Source: Fructilactobacillus florum DSM 22689 = JCM 16035 (GTDB lineage Bacteria > Bacillota > Bacilli > Lactobacillales > Lactobacillaceae). Taken from it: a stretch of 64,000 nt of DNA. The position numbers and the translations under genes are program-made. Below the pieces are notes generated by a model. The model saw nothing but the letters and a program-made list of their open reading frames with translations, did not search any database and was not told the origin of the DNA. The stretch spans positions 1 to 64,000 of the forward strand of contig NZ_AYZI01000008.1 of NCBI RefSeq assembly GCF_001436645.1. The letters run 5' to 3'. Of this stretch, positions 28,667-37,132 are shown in pieces (the first letter of the stretch is position 1; the number at the start of each line of letters is the position of its first letter).

Positions 28667-29089
28667 TTAATCACAAGTTCCATCTGGTAAACAATTGCAA
28701 TCGACTTGTTCCGGTGCCGTCATGGCTCTGACATGCGCCAATTTTTCAATCTTTTGTAAATCAGAGCGACTCAACTTTTCCTGTTCGATTAATTCAATCA
28801 AAGTTTGTCCTTGTTTCATAGCACAAAAATGACTAAACATAGTCACAGCAGTTTGATTCATCGCCGTTTGCTCATTCACCACTGCCTGATAGGTAAACTG
28901 TCGTCCCTGCTTGGTTGTTGTTAAAAATTCTTTATCGCAAAGACGTTTTAATAATGTTTTAATGGTCGAATCCTTCCAGTCAGATTCGTTTTGTAACGTG
29001 TCAATCACTTCCCGGGTTGTACAAGATCCTAGCGTCCACACAATCCGTAACACGCTCCATTCTGCTCCAGAAACTGTTTTTTCGGTCAT
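28667..29089 (-). CDS. copY: CopY/TcrY-family copper-responsive repressor
   Basis: A 140-residue repressor with a BlaI/MecI-like winged helix (about 5-75: SGAEWSVLRIVWTLGSCTTREVIDTL). The C-terminal tail normally carries CxCx4CxC, which binds copper and releases DNA. Here the tail ends CNCLPDGTCD, a CxCx5C arrangement without the last cysteine. Upstream are two cop boxes, one inside the promoter. It is the first gene of copY-copB. The tail difference could alter metal response; see findings. Confidence 0.92.
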   Translation of the reverse strand: MTEKTVSGAEWSVLRIVWTLGSCTTREVIDTLQNESDWKDSTIKTLLKRLCDKEFLTTTKQGRQFTYQAVVNEQTAMNQTAVTMFSHFCAMKQGQTLIELIEQEKLSRSDLQKIEKLAHVRAMTAPEQVDCNCLPDGTCD

Positions 29090-29110
29090 TTATCCGCCCC
29101 ATTTTTCGTC

Positions 29111-29162
29111 TACAATTGTAATCAACAATGCTTAGTATAGTTTACATTTGTAAACTATACAA
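29111..29162 (-). promoter_or_regulatory. copYB promoter with two cop boxes
   Basis: Two exact TACANNTGTA sites occur: TACATTTGTA at 29143-29152 and TACAATTGTA at 29111-29120. The first is the core of a 26-base perfect palindrome (29135-29160). On the minus strand TTGTAT (29157-29162) and TATACT (29134-29139) are 17 bases apart, so this cop box lies between the -35 and -10 elements and the second box lies just after the start of transcription. CopY bound there would block RNA polymerase. Confidence 0.92.
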
Positions 29163-29186
29163 GTAAAATGACTGCTAGCTTTTTAT

Positions 29187-29226
29187 AAAAAAAACGCCAG
29201 AATCAAATTGCAATTCAAGCGTTTTT
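29187..29226 (-). terminator. coaA terminator
   Basis: On the minus strand AAAAACGC pairs with GCGTTTTTTTT around a partly paired AT-rich interior, immediately after the coaA stop. Confidence 0.7.
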
Positions 29227-29238
29227 AACCTTCTAAAT

Positions 29239-30153
29239 TTAGTATTGACGTAGGTACAAGCGATCGATTCGATGTTGTTCCCCTTTATGAATAATCAAAT
29301 TAGCACGGGGACGAGTCGGAAGAATATAGCGTTCTAGGTTCGGTAAATTGATGGTTTTCCAAGTCTTAACTGCCATCATCAAAGCCGTCTCTAAATCATA
29401 CTTAGCATATTGATTAAAATAGTTATTCGGATCAGTAAAGGCCGTTTTCCGTAATTGTTGGAATCGATTTAAGTACCACTGTTTTATCAAGCTCGTATCA
29501 GCATCAATATAAATTGAAAAATCAGTAAAATCACTAATAAAGACATTTTGATCTGCTGGTAATTGGAGCGTATTAATCCCTTCCAAAATCAAAATATCTG
29601 GATTATTAATTGTCACGTGCTGATCAGGAATGATGTCATAACTTTGATGAGAATAAACCGGGGCCTGCACCTGCTGAGCGCCACTTTTAACCTGCTTTAA
29701 AAATTCGATTAACGCGGGCATATCATAACTAGCTGGAAAGCCTTTACTAGCAAGCAAGCCGCGCTGTTTCAAGACTTGATTGGGGTACAAAAATCCATCA
29801 GTAGTTAGTGACTGGGTTTTCCGATTTGGTAACAGCGTCTCACAGAGATACTGCAATAAGCGTGCCGTTGTTGATTTTCCAACCGCCACGCTCCCAGAAA
29901 TTCCCACAATAAAAGGGATATGGAGTGGTTGTTCCTGCAAAAACTCAGCACGCGTAATCTCTGCTTGACGTTGACTATTAACCGTTAAATTTAGTAAGTA
30001 TACCAACGGTAAGTAGACCTGTTGCACATCAGTCACATCGATCTGGTCGTTAAAAGCTTTTAAGCGATCTAACTGCTCACTACTAATCGGATTAATATCT
30101 GCTGGATACAAACTATTCCATTTTTGTTTAGTGTAACTATTAAAATTTTGCAT
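29239..30153 (-). CDS. coaA: Type I pantothenate kinase
   Basis: Phosphorylates pantothenate, the first step of coenzyme A synthesis. The 304-residue protein has the P-loop GISGSVAVGKSTTARLL (about 92-108), the TTDGFLYPN block and the ILEGINTLQ segment typical of bacterial PanK-I. I chose the ATG at 30153, six bases after AAGGGAG; the preceding TTG codon overlaps the end of the upstream stop. It starts two bases after the HelD gene ends, so the two are probably co-transcribed. Confidence 0.93.
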   Translation of the reverse strand: MQNFNSYTKQKWNSLYPADINPISSEQLDRLKAFNDQIDVTDVQQVYLPLVYLLNLTVNSQRQAEITRAEFLQEQPLHIPFIVGISGSVAVGKSTTARLLQYLCETLLPNRKTQSLTTDGFLYPNQVLKQRGLLASKGFPASYDMPALIEFLKQVKSGAQQVQAPVYSHQSYDIIPDQHVTINNPDILILEGINTLQLPADQNVFISDFTDFSIYIDADTSLIKQWYLNRFQQLRKTAFTDPNNYFNQYAKYDLETALMMAVKTWKTINLPNLERYILPTRPRANLIIHKGEQHRIDRLYLRQY

Positions 30154-30156
30154 CAA

Positions 30157-32466
30157 TTACTCCCTTACTAGCTGATAATCATCTGGATTAACTTGGGAAA
30201 AAGCGGGCGCTGGAGTCCCTACAGAGATAATGGTCAGTTGGTGCATGGCTCGCGTGCACATCGTATAGACTAGTTCATTAGTGCTCTGGTTAGGATAGTT
30301 TTCTTGCGATACGTTCCATAACATAACCTGATCAAATTCTAATCCCTTAGCGAGGTAAGCTGGAATTACCAGTACCCCCCGCGTCAGTCGTTGATTTTCC
30401 GTTTGAATCAGTCGGACGGTTTGCCCGCAAGCTTCAAGCTGATCACGGACCACGTGCGCTTCCTCAAGTGTCTTAGTGATAATTGCTGTGGTCCCCTGTG
30501 ACTTAGTTTGTAACTCATCAGCCAAAAATTGGTAGGCCGCTGTCGCCGATTTAACTTGCTGGATAACGGGAAGGGGTCCGCGACGAGCAAACGATTCGAT
30601 CGTCGCTCCCGTTGTTAGTAATTGTTTGCTAAAGTTGGTAATTTCTGTGGTAGAACGATATGATTTTTGCAGGTTGATCATTCGAGTGGTGGCGGGATCA
30701 AAAAGTTGGCTCAATTCTCGGCTCCAGGCAGGGGCACTTTCATGCGTAAAAATAGCCTGATTGAGGTCACCCAAAAGCGTAAACTTAGCCCGTGGAAAAT
30801 TCCATTGTAAATAGGCTAACTGGAACCCGGTATAATCTTGTGCCTCATCAATAAACAGAAACCGCATCTGAGGATCTGGATGTTTTCCAAGGGCTAAATC
30901 AAACAGCGCCAAATAAATGGAAACATCACTCAAACTAATCTTACCAGCTTTAAAATCGCGAACCGTTGTCGTTACAGCTTGCTGCCACCTAGGCGCATCT
31001 AACCCCACCGTTGCGAGAGAAACTAGTTTTGGCACCGCCTGCAAAAAATCAATGAATTGCTGATTAATATTGAAGAACCGGTTGCGTTTAATCTGATTAC
31101 GGACCTTTTGAAAAGTCTCTCGTACCAGTTTTCGGGCTAAAAATTGATACTGTTGCTGCTCTGTTTGTAAGGGGGTTTGCGCCGTGGCAGTGAGCTGCTC
31201 GATTTCTTCGCGTGAAAAGTTTTGAATTTTTTCATCAACCCACCGCTTCTTCATCTCACTTTGAATGTGGCGATTAACAATTTTTAATAGCTCTGATTTG
31301 GTGGCTTCCAGCCGATTGTGCAGGTTATAGTTTTGGTTAAACTGATAATAAATTTCTGTAATTTGCTCCTTACTGATCAAAACCTGACCCCGGAAGAGAA
31401 TATTTTTAAAATCCATTCCAGCTTGATTGAGCTGCTCTGCATACTGTTGCAATAACTTAAAAAAGTTGAGACTATTCTTAAAATCTGTCACTGCTGCTCG
31501 TTGTGGGTTCAAATTGTTCAGGAATCTTGCTTCTAATGTTTCGATTGTCAAACGTGGAACTCGCCGACTTAAAAACTGATAATAAGTCATCTGCACCATA
31601 TTTTGTTCCCCCAGTTCTGGGAGAACCTGGCTAATGTAGTCGTTGAACAGTTGATTAGGTGAAAATAGGATTAGCTGACCGGGCGTTAAATTGCCTCGAT
31701 AACGATACAATAAGAAAGCAACCCGCTGAAGCACCGCTGCTGTTTTTCCAGAGCCCGCCGCTCCTTGAACAATTAAGAGATCCGACTTCGTATCCCGAAT
31801 AATCGTGTTTTGTTCCTGCTGAATGGTAGCAACAATGCTCTTCATCTTTGGGTTTGATTGTTGTTGTAGGTTCTCAAGGAGCACGCGATCTCCCACCGCT
31901 TCTTCAGTATCAAAGACCAGTTTGACCTGAGAACCAACTACCTGCAATTCTCGTTTGAGTTGCACGTTAACCTTTCGCGACCCCATCGGGGCTTCATAAG
32001 TCATCGTGCCCATTCCGCTATCGTAGTAAACACTACAAATGGGAGCGCGCCAATCATAGATTAAATAATTATCTGAATTATCCAATGCGGCAAACGAAGC
32101 TAACCCGATGTAGATCTTTTCTAGAGCAGCATCCTTCCCCTCGGTTAAGTCAACCCTAGCAAAATAGGCATTTTGTTCCAGTCGTTGCAAGGTCTTCAAA
32201 TCCCGAGTGGCGGTCTGCCAACGGTTTTGATGCTGGGTCAGTAACTGTTGCTGTTGGCGAACTGATACTCCCGTTTCCATCTGACCTTCATAAGTACTGG
32301 TTTTTACCCGCACATCATCATAAAAGTTACTTTCAAGGTCTTTTTGTTTTGCCTTAGACTTTTTAATCGTATCACCAAGCTGTTCTTGGGCAACTGCCAA
32401 TTGTCCTCTGACAAAATCAAGCCGTTTTTGTTCTATTTTGTATTGATTCGCGGTTCTCTGATCCAT
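30157..32466 (-). CDS. helD: HelD-family UvrD-like helicase/ATPase
   Basis: A 769-residue superfamily 1 ATPase. In Firmicutes HelD binds RNA polymerase and helps recycle it. The N-terminal coiled coil (about 1-90) inserts into the secondary channel. Walker A is VQGAAGSGKTAAVLQRVAF near 213-231, and Walker B is FLFIDEAQDYTGFQL near residue 545. C-terminal helicase motifs include SYRSTTEI and AKGLEFDQV. The start is the ATG at 32466 with GGAGGG 11 bases upstream. No second RNA polymerase gene is nearby, so the role is drawn from the family. Confidence 0.88.
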   Translation of the reverse strand: MDQRTANQYKIEQKRLDFVRGQLAVAQEQLGDTIKKSKAKQKDLESNFYDDVRVKTSTYEGQMETGVSVRQQQQLLTQHQNRWQTATRDLKTLQRLEQNAYFARVDLTEGKDAALEKIYIGLASFAALDNSDNYLIYDWRAPICSVYYDSGMGTMTYEAPMGSRKVNVQLKRELQVVGSQVKLVFDTEEAVGDRVLLENLQQQSNPKMKSIVATIQQEQNTIIRDTKSDLLIVQGAAGSGKTAAVLQRVAFLLYRYRGNLTPGQLILFSPNQLFNDYISQVLPELGEQNMVQMTYYQFLSRRVPRLTIETLEARFLNNLNPQRAAVTDFKNSLNFFKLLQQYAEQLNQAGMDFKNILFRGQVLISKEQITEIYYQFNQNYNLHNRLEATKSELLKIVNRHIQSEMKKRWVDEKIQNFSREEIEQLTATAQTPLQTEQQQYQFLARKLVRETFQKVRNQIKRNRFFNINQQFIDFLQAVPKLVSLATVGLDAPRWQQAVTTTVRDFKAGKISLSDVSIYLALFDLALGKHPDPQMRFLFIDEAQDYTGFQLAYLQWNFPRAKFTLLGDLNQAIFTHESAPAWSRELSQLFDPATTRMINLQKSYRSTTEITNFSKQLLTTGATIESFARRGPLPVIQQVKSATAAYQFLADELQTKSQGTTAIITKTLEEAHVVRDQLEACGQTVRLIQTENQRLTRGVLVIPAYLAKGLEFDQVMLWNVSQENYPNQSTNELVYTMCTRAMHQLTIISVGTPAPAFSQVNPDDYQLVRE

Positions 32467-32598
32467 TATGTAGCTTCCCTCCCAATAACTAAACTTGACT
32501 AGTAATTTTACCATAAATAACTCGCAATAACGACCTTTCCAGGACAGAGACGTAGTATGATAGAATCAAACTAGTTTATCTCCAGGAGGATTATCGCA

Positions 32599-33261
32599 GT
32601 GGCAACTACCAATCTCTATTTCGTCCGACACGGACAAACCCAGTTAAATCGATATCATCGCCTCCAAGGGTGGGCCGATTCCGATTTAACCTCCCAGGGA
32701 ATCGCGGATGCAAATCAAGCTGGGCTAGAACTTGCTCAAATCAATTTTACCCAAGCTTTTAGCAGTGATACCATCAGAGCTCAACACACCGCTAACTTGA
32801 TTCTAGCAGCCAATCAAGTATCATCCATCACTGTGGCTGAACCCCAAGCCGCACTAAGAGAAGAAAATTTTGGTTTCTTTGAAGGCAATGATGCCGGTCA
32901 AACTTGGAACATCATCGGTGGTCCGCATAATGCGGTAACCTATGGCGAACTAATTCGTCAATTTTCAATTGAAAAAACCCGTGACATGATTGCAGCAGCA
33001 GACCCTTATGGTGACGCAGAAACTGATCAACAATTCTGGGATCGCTTACAACCAATCCTTGATCACATTAGTGAACACGCACCGGCTAATAGTAACATTC
33101 TGGTAGCCTCACATGGAACTTTAATTCGTAGCCTTGTTAGCAAATATAGCGATCATGATATTACCGCTCCCATTCGCAACGGTAGTCTCACAAAAATCAC
33201 TGTTACTGACCGTCAGTACCAAGTTGCTTGGTATAACCAGAGCAGCTTGCCGACTGACTAG
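32599..33261 (+). CDS. Histidine phosphatase family protein (phosphoglycerate-mutase-like)
   Basis: A 220-residue phosphohydrolase with the RHG signature in YFVRHGQTQLN near residues 7-17 and the second catalytic His in VASHGTLIRSL near 177. The Arg and Glu of the family are also present (DTIRAQHTA and LREENFGFFEG). It is a cofactor-independent broad-specificity phosphatase of this superfamily more probably than a glycolytic mutase. The start is GTG, eight bases after AGGAGG. HflX follows 12 bases downstream. Confidence 0.83.
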   Translation: MATTNLYFVRHGQTQLNRYHRLQGWADSDLTSQGIADANQAGLELAQINFTQAFSSDTIRAQHTANLILAANQVSSITVAEPQAALREENFGFFEGNDAGQTWNIIGGPHNAVTYGELIRQFSIEKTRDMIAAADPYGDAETDQQFWDRLQPILDHISEHAPANSNILVASHGTLIRSLVSKYSDHDITAPIRNGSLTKITVTDRQYQVAWYNQSSLPTD

Positions 33262-33273
33262 AAGGGAGCCTCC

Positions 33274-34536
33274 TTGGAACAAAATATCAATACGATTATT
33301 ATCGGACTTAATCTGGATCAAGCCGATTTTAATTATTCAATGGAAGAACTGGAGCAGCTTACCACCGCTAATCATTTAAAAACCGTGGGTAAGGTAACGC
33401 AAAAACTTCCCCATCCAGAAGCGGCAACCTACTTTGGCAAGGGGAAAGTCGAAGAAGTGGCTCAACTAGTAGTTACCACCAACGCCAGCACCATTATCGC
33501 TAACGACGAACTCAGTCCTAGTCAGATTCGCAACCTTGAAAAAGCTACTAATGCAACTGTTATGGATCGAACAGGACTGATCTTGGAAATCTTCGCTACC
33601 AGGGCTCACACTCGGGAAGCAAAATTACAAGTAGAGTTGGCTAAATTAAAATACCAGTTACCACGTCTGCGAACCGGAGCCAGTCAACACCTTGACCAGC
33701 AATCGGCTGGGGGCGGGCTCGCCAACCGGGGTACCGGAGAAACAAAATTAGAATTAAACCGGCGAACGATCGAACATCAGATTAACCACGTTCGCCATGA
33801 ACTCAAGGAGAGCGAACAATCCCACGCCACTCAACGAAAGCGCCGCGCCGAAAGTCATCTCAAAACCGTCGCGTTAGTTGGTTATACTAATGCTGGTAAA
33901 TCAACCATCATGAATCAACTCGTGCAACGTTTTGGCGAAAATGAAGACAAACAAGTCTTTGTTAAAAATATGTTATTTGCGACTTTAGATACTAGCGTTC
34001 GTAAGTTAGAGCTTCCTGGACACCGTAGTTGCTTGCTCAGTGACACAGTTGGGTTTGTTAGTAAACTACCGCACCAACTGGTCGCCGCTTTTCAAAGCAC
34101 TCTTTCAGAAGCAGCTCAAGCAGACCTGCTCCTCCAAGTCGTTGATTATTCAGATCCTAATCAAGCCCTGATGATGGAAACTACGAATGCCACACTGCAA
34201 GAAATTGGCGTCCCAGAACTTCCTATGATTACCGTCTTTAATAAAGCCGATCTCGCTGGGGCTGCTTACCCCATTCGGACGGGGCATGAGATCATCATTT
34301 CCGCTAAAGATGAGCATTCTATCGATCTCTTGGTGGAGACCATCATCACTCAATTATTTGCCGACGAAGTGGTTAAATCATTTACCATTCCGTTTGCTGA
34401 TGGAGCCGTCGTTGAATCCCTCAACCGTCAATTCGCCGTCCAACAAACGGACTACACTGAAGCTGGAACAGTTCTAACCGTCCGACTCCCCCAGGCAGCA
34501 GTAGGTCGTTACCAAAAATATTTAACCAATAATTAA
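33274..34536 (+). CDS. hflX: Ribosome-associated GTPase HflX
   Basis: A 420-residue GTPase that splits stalled or heat-damaged ribosomes. The N-terminal HflX domain has a glycine-rich linker segment (QQSAGGGLANRGTGETKLE, about 147-165) and a helical middle. The G domain has G1 GYTNAGKST (about 202-210), G3 DTVGFV and G4 NKAD. The start is TTG at 33274, with AAGGGAG five bases upstream; no ATG fits. It is in a two-gene unit with the phosphatase gene. Confidence 0.92.
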   Translation: MEQNINTIIIGLNLDQADFNYSMEELEQLTTANHLKTVGKVTQKLPHPEAATYFGKGKVEEVAQLVVTTNASTIIANDELSPSQIRNLEKATNATVMDRTGLILEIFATRAHTREAKLQVELAKLKYQLPRLRTGASQHLDQQSAGGGLANRGTGETKLELNRRTIEHQINHVRHELKESEQSHATQRKRRAESHLKTVALVGYTNAGKSTIMNQLVQRFGENEDKQVFVKNMLFATLDTSVRKLELPGHRSCLLSDTVGFVSKLPHQLVAAFQSTLSEAAQADLLLQVVDYSDPNQALMMETTNATLQEIGVPELPMITVFNKADLAGAAYPIRTGHEIIISAKDEHSIDLLVETIITQLFADEVVKSFTIPFADGAVVESLNRQFAVQQTDYTEAGTVLTVRLPQAAVGRYQKYLTNN

Positions 34537-34545
34537 AATTAACGT

Positions 34546-34574
34546 TTGACATTTCAATTTAAAGTGATTAGAAT
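34546..34574 (+). promoter_or_regulatory. Promoter of the tandem T-box permease unit
   Basis: TTGACA (34546-34551) and TAGAAT (34569-34574) are 17 bases apart, right before the T-box leader. Confidence 0.8.
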
Positions 34575-34772
34575 ACAATTACTACTTGAAGAAGAAATCT
34601 AAGCGTTGCTTCAAAGAGAGTCTGATGTATTCTGTAATTCAGATGTTGTTGCTTAGTTAGCCGCTTCAGGGTTTAGCTTAATACCGATAAAAGTGCTTCC
34701 AGACTGCAGCTGGAAGAAACTGGGTGGAACCGCGCACTCGCGTCCCTGACATTGATTTGTCAGGGACTTTTT
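34575..34772 (+). promoter_or_regulatory. T-box leader, first copy
   Basis: The leader has AGAGAG at 34615-34620 in a rather short stem I, a stem III hairpin (CTTCCAG...CTGGAAG), the T-box GGGTGGAACCGCG (34721-34733) and a terminator GTCCCTGACA/TGTCAGGGAC followed by T residues (34742-34772). The UGGA bulge pairs best with a tRNA whose discriminator is U; in Firmicutes this is usual for Gly and Cys tRNAs. I could not assign the specifier codon. Confidence 0.88.
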
Positions 34773-34811
34773 AAATTTTTTATCGGGATTAACTTTCTTT
34801 AGTCATAATTA

Positions 34812-34900
34812 GCTATCAAGGTGCTTTGAAACTTTTCCAAAGAATTTGGGTGGAACCGCGCGCTTGCGTCCCTGGCAGTAATTTGTCAGGGACTTTTTTA
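34812..34900 (+). promoter_or_regulatory. Partial second T-box copy (antiterminator and terminator only)
   Basis: From 34812 the second half of the leader is repeated: a stem III-like hairpin (CTTTG...CAAAG), a second GGGTGGAACCGCG and a second GTCCCTG...CAGGGAC terminator with T run (34868-34900). The 40 bases between the first terminator and this copy hold no recognisable stem I or specifier. Two tandem stop points therefore precede the permease gene. Confidence 0.8.
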
Positions 34901-34916
34901 TTTAGGAGGAATTATC

Positions 34917-36254
34917 ATGAAATCACCAGAAAATTCAGAACAGGTTGAACTAAATCGTTCCCTTGGACTGTGGTCAGCATTGTCACTAGTGATTGGAACT
35001 ATTATTGGAGTTGGAATCTTTGTCCGCCAAGCTGCGGTTATTAATGAAGCTGGTTCCGCCAAAGCTGCCTTATTGGCATGGCTTGCTGGTGGGTTACTAA
35101 CCCTAGCTGCTGGGCTTACGATTGCAGAAATTGCTTCGCAAAATCCAAGTACCGGAGGACTCTATGCGTACATGGAACAAATCTACAACCAGTTTTGGGG
35201 CTTTCTCTCTGGCTGGATGCAGATCATTGTCTATGGACCAGCCATGATTGCCGCCCTTGGTTCTTATCTAGCCGTCCTAGTGGGTGATTTTTTCAATACT
35301 GCTCCCATCTGGCACCTGCCAATTGCACTTGGATCTGTTTGTCTGGTAGGTATCCTCAATATGTTCCCTAATCGTTATGGGGGGGCATTTGCCATCATCA
35401 CCACGATTTGTAAACTAGTTCCCGTTGCCGCCCTCATCATTTTTGGTCTCTTTTTTGGTCGCGCAGATGCCTTTTCTAGCAGTATCCAGGGGCTTCAGAC
35501 CACGGCCGGGGGCTTTGGGGTGGCAATGCTCGCCACTTTATTTGCTTTCGATGGTTGGATTTTAGTTGCCAACCTTGGCGGAGAAATTAAAAATCCCAGA
35601 AAAATGTTGCCACGAGCCATTACGCTTGGAATCTTAACTGTCATGGGAATCTACCTTTTGGTTTCTTATGGGGTATTAAAAAGTATCGGTGCCCAAAAAG
35701 TTCACGACCTAGGAACGGCTGCCATTCCTTACATTGCGCAAAAAGACTTCGGGCAAATCGGTGGTAAAATCCTTAGTATTGGGATTATCATCTCTATTAT
35801 TGGTTGTATGAATGGTAAAATTATGACTTTCCCCCGCATTATGTATGCAATGGCCAAACAGGATCAGCTTCCATGGTCGAAAAAGTTGGCCTATCTCAAC
35901 CGCAAAACGCGCACCCCAATTTTTTCAATCATTGCGGTCATCGTGATTGCTGGGCTCATGATTGTTTTGACTAATCCGGACCGCATCTCAGAACTTTGCA
36001 TTTTCACCATCTATTGTTTCTATGTCATGGCGTTTGTAGGGCTCTTTCTCTTGCGACGCCGAAATCCAAACCAGCCACGGGTCTTCTCGGTTCCGTTATT
36101 CCCACTTACTCCCCTATTAGCAATTGCTGGGTCGTTGTTTGTGATTGGCTCAGAGATTTTATCTGATCCGATCGGTGTCATCGTATCGCTCAGCATCGTG
36201 GCAGTTGGCTGTCCCGTCTATTACTTTAAAGTGATGCGCAAGCACCATAACTAA
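34917..36254 (+). CDS. APC-family amino acid transporter (SteT/LAT-like)
   Basis: A 445-residue permease with 12 predicted membrane segments. The N terminus LGLWSALSLVIGTIIGVGIFV and the AFDGWILVANLGGEIKNPRKMLP segment are typical of the LAT branch, which includes the serine/threonine exchanger SteT. AGGAGG lies eight bases before ATG. Regulation by a T-box means that it is made when one specific tRNA is uncharged, so it imports that amino acid or a precursor. The UGGA T-box suggests glycine or cysteine but this is indirect. Confidence 0.85.
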   Translation: MKSPENSEQVELNRSLGLWSALSLVIGTIIGVGIFVRQAAVINEAGSAKAALLAWLAGGLLTLAAGLTIAEIASQNPSTGGLYAYMEQIYNQFWGFLSGWMQIIVYGPAMIAALGSYLAVLVGDFFNTAPIWHLPIALGSVCLVGILNMFPNRYGGAFAIITTICKLVPVAALIIFGLFFGRADAFSSSIQGLQTTAGGFGVAMLATLFAFDGWILVANLGGEIKNPRKMLPRAITLGILTVMGIYLLVSYGVLKSIGAQKVHDLGTAAIPYIAQKDFGQIGGKILSIGIIISIIGCMNGKIMTFPRIMYAMAKQDQLPWSKKLAYLNRKTRTPIFSIIAVIVIAGLMIVLTNPDRISELCIFTIYCFYVMAFVGLFLLRRRNPNQPRVFSVPLFPLTPLLAIAGSLFVIGSEILSDPIGVIVSLSIVAVGCPVYYFKVMRKHHN

Positions 36255-36258
36255 TGCT

Positions 36259-36300
36259 AAGTCCTCAATCCTTAGAACAATTAAGGAGCGAGGGCTTTTT
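36259..36300 (+). terminator. Terminator after the T-box permease
   Basis: CCTC and TCCTTA pair with TAAGGA and GAGG around a short loop, followed by CTTTTT. Confidence 0.75.
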
Positions 36301-36394
36301 AGTTCGTAGCGACCTCGTCTAAAGCTGGGCGTGAGCTTGTTTAAATTTTAAATTCTGTTAAACTACTTAAATATTCGCCCACTAGGAGGATTTT

Positions 36395-36862
36395 ATGAAA
36401 TTAGTGACATATACTGCCCCTTTCAGCTCACAACTTCAAGCCTATCGCATCACCAATCCTGAATTCACTACTCCACCAATTACTGCGATTGAAAGGGCAC
36501 ATCGCGATCAAAACCAACATCCGGTGCTATTAATTAACGATGCCAACGAAGTCTGCACTTTTTTAATGCTCGATACTGACTCCACTAAAGATAAGTACAC
36601 AGAAAATCCACATAGTATTTTATTAAAAAGCTTTTCCACAAACGAACGTTTTTTAAGACACGGATACGCCCAAGCCACCTTAGATTTATTGCCAGGCTAT
36701 CTTAGCACTAATTATCCGACCATTACTGAGTTGGTATTAGGGGTAAATCAGCGTAACCAAGCCGCACAACATCTTTATCAAAAGGCTGGTTTTACAAAAA
36801 CAGGTCAAGTCATTTCTGGTCCAAATGGTCCCCTTCTTGTCTTTACCAAATCGCTGAGCTAA
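36395..36862 (+). CDS. GNAT-family N-acetyltransferase
   Basis: A 155-residue acetyltransferase. The acetyl-CoA-binding region is in RFLRHGYAQATLDLL (about 85-100), a somewhat altered R-x-x-G-x-A motif, and the C-terminal NQRNQAAQHLYQKAGFTKTG block (about 116-135) is the usual end of the fold. The substrate cannot be told. AGGAGG lies five to six bases before ATG. It is transcribed alone and ends at the terminator at 36923-36958. Confidence 0.8.
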   Translation: MKLVTYTAPFSSQLQAYRITNPEFTTPPITAIERAHRDQNQHPVLLINDANEVCTFLMLDTDSTKDKYTENPHSILLKSFSTNERFLRHGYAQATLDLLPGYLSTNYPTITELVLGVNQRNQAAQHLYQKAGFTKTGQVISGPNGPLLVFTKSLS

Positions 36863-36922
36863 CTTGTTGGTAATTAAAACCAGCTGATTGCATGACCAGC
36901 TACCAACCACCCTCTCCATACT

Positions 36923-36958
36923 AAAAAGCATCCGTTCAATCATGAACGGATGCTTTTT
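36923..36958. terminator. GNAT gene terminator
   Basis: AAAAAGCATCCGTTCA and TGAACGGATGCTTTTT pair perfectly around a four-base loop. Confidence 0.92.
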
Positions 36959-36990
36959 AATTTGAATTCAGTTGTTTTAGTACGGTTTAC

Positions 36991-37044
36991 GCTGGTTGTG
37001 AATCAACCCGTTGGTTAATCAACGTTGTTATAACAACAACCAGC
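36991..37044. repeat. Nested inverted repeats in an intergenic gap
   Basis: GCTGGTTGT (36991-36999) pairs with ACAACCAGC (37036-37044). Between them are a second dyad (GAATCAACC with GGTTAATCAAC-like bases) and the perfect palindrome GTTGTTATAACAAC (37024-37037). There is no T tract next to it. It lies between two convergent genes; function unknown. Confidence 0.5.
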
Positions 37045-37132
37045 TAGTGCTTACCACTTTTATCCCTTTTGGAGTGGCATTTTTCTAAATTAATGTTGGG
37101 ATTTAAAATTTAACTTACCCATCTCGGATTAT

